Notes under the pieces: generated by a model
What the model was told of the DNA's origin: nothing
The model's database searches: none
The model's input: the letters and a program-made list of their open reading frames with translations, nothing else
Source of the DNA: Winogradskyella sediminis
GTDB taxonomy: Bacteria; Bacteroidota; Bacteroidia; Flavobacteriales; Flavobacteriaceae
Reading direction: 5' to 3'
DNA length: 64,000 nucleotides
Assembly: GCF_003387355.1 (NCBI RefSeq)
Contig: NZ_QUNH01000002.1
Location: forward strand, 997,986 to 1,061,985
Shown: in pieces, positions 57,393-64,000 of the stretch
Layout of the letters: every line of letters starts with the position of its first letter
How positions within the stretch are numbered: position 1 is the first letter of the stretch
Program-made: the position numbers and the translations under genes

Positions 57393-57755
57393 ATGTGCCA
57401 AAACATAAAAGTATTATCTAAAGTAAATGGAGGAGAGTTATTATATTGTAACGATTGTGATCTTTTTCACTTAGCATATAATAATTTGTTTTTTGTTTTA
57501 AAACAAGACGAATTAGAGCGTTTAAAATTGTATTTAGATCAAATTGATGCCGAATATTGGGAAGAAAAATATGATGATTATACCGTTAAAAGAAAAATTC
57601 CATTACCTTCTACACAGGAAAATCTGGTGATAATGTTTAACAGGCAAGAGTTAAAAGAATTGCAAACGCTATTGAGTTATGATGACTATGAAGAAAACCA
57701 TTTCATAAAATTCATATCGGTAGATGATATAGATTACCGCCTTATTCTAAACTAA
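57393..57755 (+). CDS. DUF6686 small cytoplasmic protein
   Basis: A 120-residue protein with an N-terminal CQNIKVL...LLYCNDCDLFHLAYNN segment (C2, C19, C22, possible metal ligands with H26), then helices and strands. I recall this family as DUF6686, often at the end of haem/PepSY operons in flavobacteria. No activity is known. It lies 11 bases after the reductase gene and is the last gene of the operon. Confidence 0.8.
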   Translation: MCQNIKVLSKVNGGELLYCNDCDLFHLAYNNLFFVLKQDELERLKLYLDQIDAEYWEEKYDDYTVKRKIPLPSTQENLVIMFNRQELKELQTLLSYDDYEENHFIKFISVDDIDYRLILN

Positions 57756-57864
57756 TTTTGGTTTGTTCATTGACGATTTTAAGTTCTTAGGTCTTAAATT
57801 GAAAATTAATCTTAAAATAATGTTCAAATGTTAAGATTAGCCCACTTGGTTGATATATAATCCT

Positions 57865-57872
57865 TACCTTTG
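57865..57872 (+). promoter_or_regulatory. Candidate -7 element for guaB
   Basis: TACCTTTG, 23 bases upstream of the guaB start; TTG at 57846 is a possible -33 element. Confidence 0.6.
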
Positions 57873-57895
57873 TGCGCAATTAAATCTTAATTGCA

Positions 57896-59368
57896 ATGAC
57901 AGCACACGAAAATAAAATTGTTGGAGAAGGTCTTACTTATGATGACGTACTCTTAGTTCCAGCATTCTCTGAAATTCTTCCTCGCGAAGTTAGTATTACT
58001 ACTAAATTTACTAGAAATATAACCATTAACATTCCTGTAATTTCTGCAGCTATGGATACGGTTACAGAAAGTAAAATGGCGATTGCCATGGCGCAAGAAG
58101 GTGGAATAGGTGTATTGCATAAAAACATGACTATTGAACAACAAGCCGATAAAGTGCGTCGTGTAAAACGTGCCGAAAGTGGTATGATTATAGATCCTGT
58201 TACCCTACCATTAACTGCCACGGTTTTTGATGCCAAATCAAATATGGCTGAACATAGCATTGGTGGTATTCCAATTGTAGATGATTACGGTACTTTAAAA
58301 GGGATTGTAACTAATAGAGATTTACGTTTTGAACATGAAAACGATAAACCTATTATAGATGTTATGACCAAAGAACATTTGGTGACGGCTGCTGTAGGAA
58401 CTTCTTTAAAAGATGCCGAACAAATTCTACAACAGAATAAAATTGAAAAATTATTAATTGTAGATGATAATTACATTTTAAAGGGACTGATTACCTTTAG
58501 AGATATTACAAAAGTAACGCAGAAACCAAATGCTAATAAAGATTCCTACGGTCGTTTGCGTGTTGCAGCTGCTATAGGTGTTACTGGTGATGCTGTAGAT
58601 AGAGCTTCTGCTTTGGTAAGTGCAGGAGTAGATGCAGTGATAATTGATACAGCCCATGGGCATACAAAAGGTGTAGTTTCTGTTTTAAAAGAAATTAAAC
58701 AGAAGTACCCTAAGCTTGAAGTCATCGTAGGAAACATTGCTACAGGTGCAGCGGCTAAATATTTAGTTGAAGCGGGAGCCGATGCTGTAAAAGTTGGTAT
58801 TGGTCCAGGATCGATTTGTACAACCAGAGTTGTGGCTGGAGTTGGTTTTCCTCAGTTTTCTGCAGTATTAGAAGTAGCTGCGGCTATTAAAGGATCTGGT
58901 GTGCCTGTAATTGCAGATGGTGGTATACGTTATACCGGAGATATTCCTAAAGCTATTGCTGCAGGTGCCGATACGGTAATGTTAGGATCGCTGTTAGCAG
59001 GAACTAAAGAAAGTCCAGGTGAAACGATTATCTATGAAGGACGAAAATTCAAGTCTTACAGAGGTATGGGATCTGTTGAAGCCATGAAGCAAGGTAGTAA
59101 AGATAGATACTTTCAAGATGTTGAAGACGATATTAAAAAATTAGTGCCAGAGGGTATCGTTGGTCGTGTGCCATACAAGGGAGAATTAGTTGAAAGTATT
59201 CATCAATTTATCGGTGGACTTAGAGCAGGTATGGGCTATTGCGGTGCAAAGGATATAGAAACTTTAAAGGAAACCGGACAGTTTGTTAAAATTACAAGTT
59301 CTGGTATCAATGAAAGTCATCCACATGATGTTACCATCACAAAAGAAGCTCCAAATTATTCGAGATAA
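57896..59368 (+). CDS. guaB: IMP dehydrogenase
   Basis: A 490-residue enzyme that oxidises IMP to XMP, the first committed step of GMP synthesis. The catalytic loop GPGSICTTR has C308; two CBS domains lie between about 92 and 205 ([42 protein letters not shown]). IMP-binding [26 protein letters not shown] and the mobile flap [10 protein letters not shown] are intact. The length and start are normal. Monocistronic, with its own promoter and a strong terminator. Confidence 0.97.
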   Translation: MTAHENKIVGEGLTYDDVLLVPAFSEILPREVSITTKFTRNITINIPVISAAMDTVTESKMAIAMAQEGGIGVLHKNMTIEQQADKVRRVKRAESGMIIDPVTLPLTATVFDAKSNMAEHSIGGIPIVDDYGTLKGIVTNRDLRFEHENDKPIIDVMTKEHLVTAAVGTSLKDAEQILQQNKIEKLLIVDDNYILKGLITFRDITKVTQKPNANKDSYGRLRVAAAIGVTGDAVDRASALVSAGVDAVIIDTAHGHTKGVVSVLKEIKQKYPKLEVIVGNIATGAAAKYLVEAGADAVKVGIGPGSICTTRVVAGVGFPQFSAVLEVAAAIKGSGVPVIADGGIRYTGDIPKAIAAGADTVMLGSLLAGTKESPGETIIYEGRKFKSYRGMGSVEAMKQGSKDRYFQDVEDDIKKLVPEGIVGRVPYKGELVESIHQFIGGLRAGMGYCGAKDIETLKETGQFVKITSSGINESHPHDVTITKEAPNYSR

Positions 59369-59407
59369 ATGATTTCTGTTAAGACAGAATATTAATGATA
59401 TAAAATA

Positions 59408-59436
59408 AAAACAGCACCATAATCGGTGCTGTTTTT
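59408..59436 (+). terminator. Intrinsic terminator of guaB
   Basis: AAAAACAGCACC pairs with GGTGCTGTTTTT around 6 bases. Confidence 0.88.
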
Positions 59437-59485
59437 CGTTAGTAGGAAGCGTTAGGGAAATTATTAAGTTTATATTTTCTAAGTA

Positions 59486-60214
59486 TTACTCTAGTCCTTT
59501 TTTTTCAGGGTTCCAAAAAGGTTTTGTTTTTATGCGTTTTGTATCCCAACCTAATTCTTTTCTAAAAAAGTGATGTAATGCCAAGCATGTTCTGCTGTCT
59601 CCAGCAATATAAGCCATTGTTTTACCTTTTAGAGTTGGTGTTATGGTTTTTAATTTAGCGATAATTTCTTGGTATGGGTTTTCTGGTAATTCAAAAAAAT
59701 TAAGCGGATAACTCCCATCGGTATCTGAAAATAATTCAGCTTTATCAGCATTATATATGAGGCTTTCTATTTGTTTGTTATTGCCTATATTTCGGTTAAT
59801 CATATATAAATGCGATAGGGCAGAAAGATCACCTACCATAATATAGCTATCAGCCGAATCATCGGCAATAGAATTGCCTTTTTTCCATTTGTAATATACC
59901 GTATCGCCTTCTTTACAGTTTTTTACCCATTCTGCACCAACTCCGTTACTATGTGTAGCAATGGCTACATCAATTATGCCTTCAGTTTTATCAATATCCC
60001 ATACGCTGTAACTTCGTATTTTGTCTTTCATAGACAGTTTTTCATTACCTATACCGATAGCCATTCTTAAAAAGCTACCAGGTGTAAAATGGGTTTTAAT
60101 TATACTATCATTTTGCAGACGGAGACCATACGTGCCTTTAGAAAGTACCATTTTTTCTATAATAGTCGCTTGTTCTAAGACCACGGTTTTTAATATATTT
60201 TCTAAAAGGCTCAA
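59486..60214 (-). CDS. Siderophore-interacting-type FAD/NADPH reductase
   Basis: A 242-residue cytoplasmic flavoprotein of the siderophore-interacting (SIP) family. The FAD region is RSYSVWDIDKTEGIIDVAIATHSNGVGAEWVKNCKEGDTVYY, the NADPH region is MAYIAGDSRTCLALHHFF, and the C-terminus KTKPFWNPEKKGLE is typical of the family. Members reduce ferric siderophores to release iron. No siderophore receptor is adjacent; the SDR and zinc-ribbon genes upstream are in the same operon (gaps of 5 and 2 bases). Confidence 0.88.
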   Translation of the reverse strand: MSLLENILKTVVLEQATIIEKMVLSKGTYGLRLQNDSIIKTHFTPGSFLRMAIGIGNEKLSMKDKIRSYSVWDIDKTEGIIDVAIATHSNGVGAEWVKNCKEGDTVYYKWKKGNSIADDSADSYIMVGDLSALSHLYMINRNIGNNKQIESLIYNADKAELFSDTDGSYPLNFFELPENPYQEIIAKLKTITPTLKGKTMAYIAGDSRTCLALHHFFRKELGWDTKRIKTKPFWNPEKKGLE

Positions 60215-60219
60215 TTGGC

Positions 60220-61086
60220 TTATTTTTTATTTTTTACATGAGTTTGGTGATAACGCTCAACTAACTGTAAAGCCGATTTATGCGGTCTTCCAGCAGCTTC
60301 GGCATAATCAGAGTGGACATTATTGTCTCCATTTCTTATGCCTTCATAAATACCTGTGATGATAGTACCAAGGAACTCACCTAATTCCGATATTCTATCT
60401 GTTTTATAGGCTTCTATAGAAACCGCATTGTAATCTAAAGTGGTGTCGTACACCTTATTAATAGCCTCTGCTAATTGCTTTTGAGTAATAGCGTCGCCAA
60501 CTAAATTATAAGTTTTACCATTGTGTTTTTCTTCTAACAATAGTTTTGCATACGCATCACCTAACTCTTCACGACTGGTATACGTACATTTTCCGTCATC
60601 GGCACAATTTCTTATTTCCCCTTCTTTTACATACGTGTCTATATATTCTAAATCAGGTTCAATATAAATACCATTTCTACCAATAACCCATTGTAATCCT
60701 GAATTACGAATATCTTCTTCTGTCTGACGATTACTTTGAACTACAGGACTAAAAGCATTGTTTTCTTCAGCCCCAACAATACTGGTATATACTATTTTTT
60801 GTACTCCGTTTTGTTTGGCTGCTTCAATAACATTTCGGTGTTGTTGAATTCTTTTCTGCGGTTCGTCCATGCCAGACACCAATAATACAACATCAATATC
60901 TTTTAATGCTGCATCAAAATCTTCACGACTATTATAATCGCCTTTTCTAACTTCTACACCTAAATGTTTTGCTTTTTCGGGTGTACGCGCAATGGCTACG
61001 ATGTTTTCGGCTTTAGTATCTTTTAAAAGTGCCTTTACAATGGCTGTACCTAAATGACCACTGGCTGATGTTACTGCAATGTTCAT
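60220..61086 (-). CDS. NmrA-like NAD(P)-binding protein (SDR, atypical)
   Basis: A 288-residue Rossmann-fold protein with the N-terminal motif TSASGHLGTAIVKAL. VLLVSGMDEPQKRIQQHRNVIEAAKQNGVQKIVYTSIVGAE is typical of atypical extended SDRs of the NmrA/QorB type. These may be NAD(P)H-quinone reductases or nucleotide sensors; the active-site Tyr is not clear. It is in an operon between the zinc-ribbon gene and the SIP-type gene. Confidence 0.85.
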   Translation of the reverse strand: MNIAVTSASGHLGTAIVKALLKDTKAENIVAIARTPEKAKHLGVEVRKGDYNSREDFDAALKDIDVVLLVSGMDEPQKRIQQHRNVIEAAKQNGVQKIVYTSIVGAEENNAFSPVVQSNRQTEEDIRNSGLQWVIGRNGIYIEPDLEYIDTYVKEGEIRNCADDGKCTYTSREELGDAYAKLLLEEKHNGKTYNLVGDAITQKQLAEAINKVYDTTLDYNAVSIEAYKTDRISELGEFLGTIITGIYEGIRNGDNNVHSDYAEAAGRPHKSALQLVERYHQTHVKNKK

Positions 61087-61088
61087 AA

Positions 61089-61289
61089 TTATGAATGTTT
61101 AGATTTTAGTTCGTCTAACTCCGTTTGAAGAGCTTCGGCTTTGGATTTAAATTTTTCCATTGCTTTTTTCATCTGTTGAATCTTTTTGAAAGCTTCTTCA
61201 TCTTGGACGGCTTTATAAACCGTAAGGCCATCTTTTACTTTTATTCTAGAATGGCTACCACATGTAGGGCATTTTGCAACTTCGCTCAT
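61089..61289 (-). CDS. Small protein with zinc-knuckle and coiled coil
   Basis: A 66-residue protein. KCPTCGSHSRIKV (residues 6-18) supplies one CxxC knuckle, and residues 28-63 are a strongly helical, heptad-like segment (AFKKIQQMKKAMEKFKSKAEALQTELDELKSK). With a single CxxC it would need a partner or a dimer to bind zinc. It starts the three-gene operon with the NmrA-like and SIP-type genes (2-base gap). I do not recognise the family. Confidence 0.65.
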   Translation of the reverse strand: MSEVAKCPTCGSHSRIKVKDGLTVYKAVQDEEAFKKIQQMKKAMEKFKSKAEALQTELDELKSKHS

Positions 61290-61376
61290 AATAATTTGTT
61301 TTTAACAAAGGTCTTATTATATCTAAGATTGTAAAAGGTAAATGCGATGTTAAAAATGGTAAATATGAAACCTATT

Positions 61377-62240
61377 CTATAGAGAAGACTTAAAGTGTTT
61401 AGGTGAAACACCTGTATGTTTTTTGAAAAATTTGGTAAAATTAGTAACTTCATCAAACCCATTTTTAAAGGCTACTTCTTTAAGACTTAGTGTGCTACTA
61501 AAAATAACCCGTTTAATTTCTAAAACAACATAATGGTCAATAAAGTGTTTCGCCGTATTTAAAGTGCTTGCTCGCACTATGGTATTTAAATGCTTTGTGG
61601 AAATGTTGAGTAGTTTAGCGTAGTCTTTGACGTTTCGGGTTTTAGTATAGTTGTTTTCTACCAAATTTTTAAAATTAATAAAAAGGCTTTGGTGCTTTTT
61701 ATTAAAGGTATCTAAAGGTACTTTATGAGCTTCACGCTCTAATTTTAATAGAAAAAGCTCTAATATTTTAGCAATAATTTCTTTTTGAGCATAACTGTAT
61801 TTACTCTCTATTTCTGAGGTAAGTTGCGCTAAGAAAAAGTCGGTTAAAGAACTGTTTTCAACTAACGGATCTGAAATATGATAGTTGTATAAATGCGAAA
61901 TAAAATCAATTGAAGATTTTGAGAAATATTTTAGAACAAAGTCTTCTGTAAATAATACCAAATAACCGTCGTATTTAGGATAGTCTTGAAAAGCGTGAAC
62001 CTGACCTTTTGCAATTTTAAGGACAGCACCTTTTTTGATTTTATAGGTTTTTAAATCTATTTGGTGTACACCAGTGCCTTCCGTTACAATTAATAAAGCA
62101 AAAAAAGAAATGCGATGTGGCTGATGTGGATTATGATTGGGATCTTTTTTTATCCTTGAAAATAATTCAGTTAATGGAATACACTCAATATCTGTAGATC
62201 CTTCGCTACTCTTAAAAGCTATATTTGGATAATCATTCAT
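61377..62240 (-). CDS. AraC-family transcriptional regulator
   Basis: A 287-residue regulator. The N-terminal cupin-like sensing domain is at about 25-110 (HRISFFALLIVTEGTGVHQIDLKTYKIKKGAVLKI), and the AraC helix-turn-helix pair is near 190-285 (DYAKLLNISTKHLNTIVR, IKRVIFSSTLSLKEVAFKNGFDEVTNFTKFFKKHTGVSPKHFK). The frame is open 42 codons upstream, but a terminator hairpin (62330) lies in that stretch, so the start at 62240 is chosen. It may control the following operon (61289-59486), 87 bases downstream; the ligand is unknown. Confidence 0.88.
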   Translation of the reverse strand: MNDYPNIAFKSSEGSTDIECIPLTELFSRIKKDPNHNPHQPHRISFFALLIVTEGTGVHQIDLKTYKIKKGAVLKIAKGQVHAFQDYPKYDGYLVLFTEDFVLKYFSKSSIDFISHLYNYHISDPLVENSSLTDFFLAQLTSEIESKYSYAQKEIIAKILELFLLKLEREAHKVPLDTFNKKHQSLFINFKNLVENNYTKTRNVKDYAKLLNISTKHLNTIVRASTLNTAKHFIDHYVVLEIKRVIFSSTLSLKEVAFKNGFDEVTNFTKFFKKHTGVSPKHFKSSL

Positions 62241-62329
62241 TTGTAAATGACGACTTAATTTGAAATAAAAATAACAATTAAAAAGGAATAAGTTATAGGA
62301 TAACGATGTATTTGGAGTATTCTCAAAAC

Positions 62330-62361
62330 AAAAAACAGCATCGATTGGATGCTGTTTTTTT
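62330..62361. terminator. Bidirectional terminator upstream of the AraC gene
   Basis: AAAAAACAGCATC pairs with GATGCTGTTTTTT around 5 bases. It follows the stop of the redoxin gene at 62381 on the minus strand. Confidence 0.85.
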
Positions 62362-62380
62362 ATCATTATAAGGAGTTACA

Positions 62381-63148
62381 TTATGCTTTGCTAGCTTTTA
62401 CAGGGCAGCCTATCGCTTTTGTGAAATTTGGATTAGGTTGTTCTCCTTTTTCTAAAGCCTCAATGGCATCTTTAACATAGTTGACTTTTACATCTTCTGG
62501 TGATTTAGCGTTGTCATCTATTGTACCAATGTACTGCACTTTTCGTTCAGCATCTAATAAAAAGACATGAGGTGTTCTTACGGCTCCATACTGAGGATAG
62601 ATTTTTTGACCTTCGTCTACTAAGTAGGGAAATGTAAATCCTTTGTCTTTAGCACGTGCTTGCATAGCTTCATAGCCTTCTTTTTCGTTTTCAGGACTAT
62701 TTGGATTAATAGCAATAACCGGATAACCTTTCGGCTCATATTCATTATGTAATGCAATTAAACGGTCTTCGTATAGTTTAGAAAACGGACATTCATTACA
62801 AGTAAAGGTTACAATGTATCCTTTTGCATTTTCAAAATGATCTAAAGAGATCATAGAGCCGTCTACATTCTTTAGATTAAAGTTAGTAGCAACATCACCA
62901 ATGTTATAACCGCCTATTTCTTCGAGTGTTTTGGTTTGTTCTGGGCTACCTCCTCTAGGTGGACCTTTTCTATCACCAGCATGTGGTGGTTCTTTGTGGT
63001 CTCCATTGTGAGGCGGACGCTCTCCTTTATGTTCTCTTTTTTGATTTTCAGCAGAAGATTCTCCTTGTTGATTTGCTTCATTTTTACATGATATAAGTAC
63101 ACTTGCGGATAAACCGATTATGGCGAATAATACACTAATTCTTCTCAT
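62381..63148 (-). CDS. Thioredoxin-family lipoprotein with His/Pro-rich linker
   Basis: A 255-residue predicted lipoprotein (VLISC, C21). After the lipid anchor comes a repeat-like linker (residues 39-68) of three units with the pattern K/R-G/E-x-PP-H/R-x-G, carrying five or so histidines and several acidic residues. The redoxin domain is at about 80-245, with the active site TFTCNECPF (C117, C120) and the C-terminal AIGCPVKA. It is the same family as the redoxin at 33002. The linker could bind metal. It precedes a TlpA-type gene by 8 bases (63157) and is probably cotranscribed. Confidence 0.82.
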   Translation of the reverse strand: MRRISVLFAIIGLSASVLISCKNEANQQGESSAENQKREHKGERPPHNGDHKEPPHAGDRKGPPRGGSPEQTKTLEEIGGYNIGDVATNFNLKNVDGSMISLDHFENAKGYIVTFTCNECPFSKLYEDRLIALHNEYEPKGYPVIAINPNSPENEKEGYEAMQARAKDKGFTFPYLVDEGQKIYPQYGAVRTPHVFLLDAERKVQYIGTIDDNAKSPEDVKVNYVKDAIEALEKGEQPNPNFTKAIGCPVKASKA

Positions 63149-63156
63149 TTTTTATT

Positions 63157-63699
63157 TTAATTAAGTTTTTTGAATTGGTTTTCTATGTCTTCTAAATTTT
63201 CAAATGAACGCTCAAAAAACAAACGTTCATCTTTATTAAATATAATAGTAAATGGAATGGCACCAGACCAATTAGGATCTATTTTGTCTATCCAAGTATT
63301 AGAATCCGGATCATCCAATAGTACTACTTTTTGAGTTATATTTTTTTTCTTTAAAAAAGGTTTAAGTTTTGTCTCTATATCTTTTGGAAAATCTAAGCTT
63401 ACTAAAATAATTTCTACATCTGGGTGTTTAGCAGCTAAGGCTTCAATGTATGGTAATTCTTTAACACAAGGCGCACACCACATTGCCCAAAAATTGATGA
63501 GATACGTTGTATTAGAATCCGTGTAGAGTAGTGGTTCAAATTCACTAAAATCATACACTGGAATTTCTTGAGTAATATTGAGTTTTGTGGATTTTTTTTC
63601 TGCTACCTCAGGGGTGCTGTCTTTACAACTTATAAAAAAAATAAATGTCAAGACGACATATACTAGAGGGTTGAGAGTTTTGGTTTTTAAAATATTCAA
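63157..63699 (-). CDS. TlpA-type thioredoxin lipoprotein
   Basis: A 180-residue predicted lipoprotein (FFISC, C25) with one thioredoxin domain (about 50-178): the active site is MWCAPC with C75 and C78. In Bacteroidota such proteins reduce disulfides in the periplasm, for instance for cytochrome c assembly or outer-membrane proteins. It is the first gene of a two-gene unit with the His/Pro-linker redoxin; a shared electron-transfer role is likely. Confidence 0.88.
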   Translation of the reverse strand: MNILKTKTLNPLVYVVLTFIFFISCKDSTPEVAEKKSTKLNITQEIPVYDFSEFEPLLYTDSNTTYLINFWAMWCAPCVKELPYIEALAAKHPDVEIILVSLDFPKDIETKLKPFLKKKNITQKVVLLDDPDSNTWIDKIDPNWSGAIPFTIIFNKDERLFFERSFENLEDIENQFKKLN

Positions 63700-63771
63700 A
63701 ATGTATGGTTCAGTTAATTAAAGTTAGACTTTGTCGGTGACAAATGGTTTAATGTAAAAGTAAAAATTTCA

Positions 63772-64000
63772 TCAATTATACCAAACGGCATAACCTTCAC
63801 GTCGCAACTCTAGCGCAATTTGTTCTTCGGCTTTTAAAGCTTCAGCTCTTGTAACAAAAGGATCAATATGATTATAAAGACTTGGACGTAAATAGGTGCC
63901 ATATTTTTCAACAATGTTGGCCGATAATTTATAGCCATTTTTATTTCGATAGCCAGTTTTATGCTGTAAGAATCGCTCTTTAGGTGTTTTGCTAGTCATG
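63772..64000 (-). CDS. GIY-YIG-like protein, partial
   Basis: The visible 76 codons run MTSKTPKERFLQHKTGYRNKNGY, VEKYGTYLRPSLYNHIDPFVTRAEALKAEEQIALELRREGYAVWYN, which is the C-terminal part of a GIY-YIG-type nuclease-like domain. In that family the stretch usually reads (Y)VGMTSxTPEERFxQH, so the M at 63999 is internal and the gene continues past position 64000. The GIY and YIG strands lie outside the window. Stand-alone members are of unknown function or act on DNA. Confidence 0.7.
   Translation of the reverse strand, partial: MTSKTPKERFLQHKTGYRNKNGYKLSANIVEKYGTYLRPSLYNHIDPFVTRAEALKAEEQIALELRREGYAVWYN

Noticed and set aside
57756..57895. Riboswitch upstream of guaB
   Set aside because: The predicted RNA start leaves a leader of about 20 bases, too short for a riboswitch.

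Overview
The window reads as a piece of the chromosome of a marine-type member of the Flavobacteriaceae (Bacteroidota). It is AT-rich. Upstream of many genes there are Bacteroidota-type promoters (a -7 element TAnnTTTG, sometimes with TTTG about 19 bases upstream) and few strong Shine-Dalgarno sites. Many predicted lipoproteins end their signal in a short lipobox followed by Cys. Families typical of the phylum are present (BatA-type protein, DUF3276/PUR-alpha protein, nusB-DUF1573-yajC, HmuY with a TonB receptor, DUF6607, DUF6686). The small SRP RNA is present; I found no tRNA, rRNA or CRISPR array.

Layout. 1-8000: DNA repair (nth, cut by the window edge), peroxiredoxin, a conserved protein of unknown function, a beta-lactamase-fold hydrolase, and a four-gene minus-strand operon (BatA-type protein, a dihydroorotase-like protein without its metal-binding histidines, a DUF4870-type membrane protein, an esterase). 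8193-21645: glycosyltransferase, M61 peptidase, fahA, glyA, surface lipoproteins, thioesterase, glutaminyl cyclase, SRP RNA, SDR, transaldolase-like aldolase, and a thioredoxin-fold lipoprotein without active-site cysteines. 21989-27000: ABC-F protein, DUF2007 protein, katG followed by an ankyrin protein. 33002-48853: mostly housekeeping genes (redoxin, csaA, M14 peptidase, DUF3276, MdlA-like ABC exporter, amino-acid dehydrogenase, nusB-DUF1573-yajC, pepT, universal stress protein, pyrD, LysE-type exporter, membrane HELGH protein, HMG-CoA lyase). 48861-57755: a divergent haem/iron locus (TonB receptor plus HmuY on one side; DUF6607, ankyrin, DUF2271, PepSY-diflavin reductase and DUF6686 on the other). 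57896-64000: guaB, a small operon with a siderophore-interacting-type reductase, an AraC regulator, two thioredoxin-family lipoproteins, and the end of a GIY-YIG-type protein.

The accessory island is 27000-33000. From about 28020 to 32710 all genes lie on the minus strand and are separated by three related palindromic elements of 121-140 bases (28432-28552, 29565-29700, 32072-32211). Each has a central hairpin, paired arms, and outer tips ending in AAC on one side and beginning GTT on the other. For two gene units the tips at the two ends of the unit are perfect 10-base inverted complements of each other (29691-29700 with 32072-32081; 32202-32211 with 32684-32693). This is the geometry expected of integron-type gene cassettes, although the tips do not fit the textbook GTTRRRY core. 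No integrase lies in the window, so the array would be a cluster of attC-like sites without an integrase.

The middle cassette carries a tightly overlapping two-gene operon. The first gene (31003-32055) encodes a protein whose C-terminal half looks like a degenerate diadenylate-cyclase (DisA-N/DACN-type) nucleotide-sensing domain. The second (29706-31010) encodes an all-helical protein that I do not recognise. I regard this cassette-borne pair as the best candidate for an undescribed, possibly defence-related, nucleotide-sensing system. Functions in that island are inference. The housekeeping calls rest on clear motif and full-length family resemblance.
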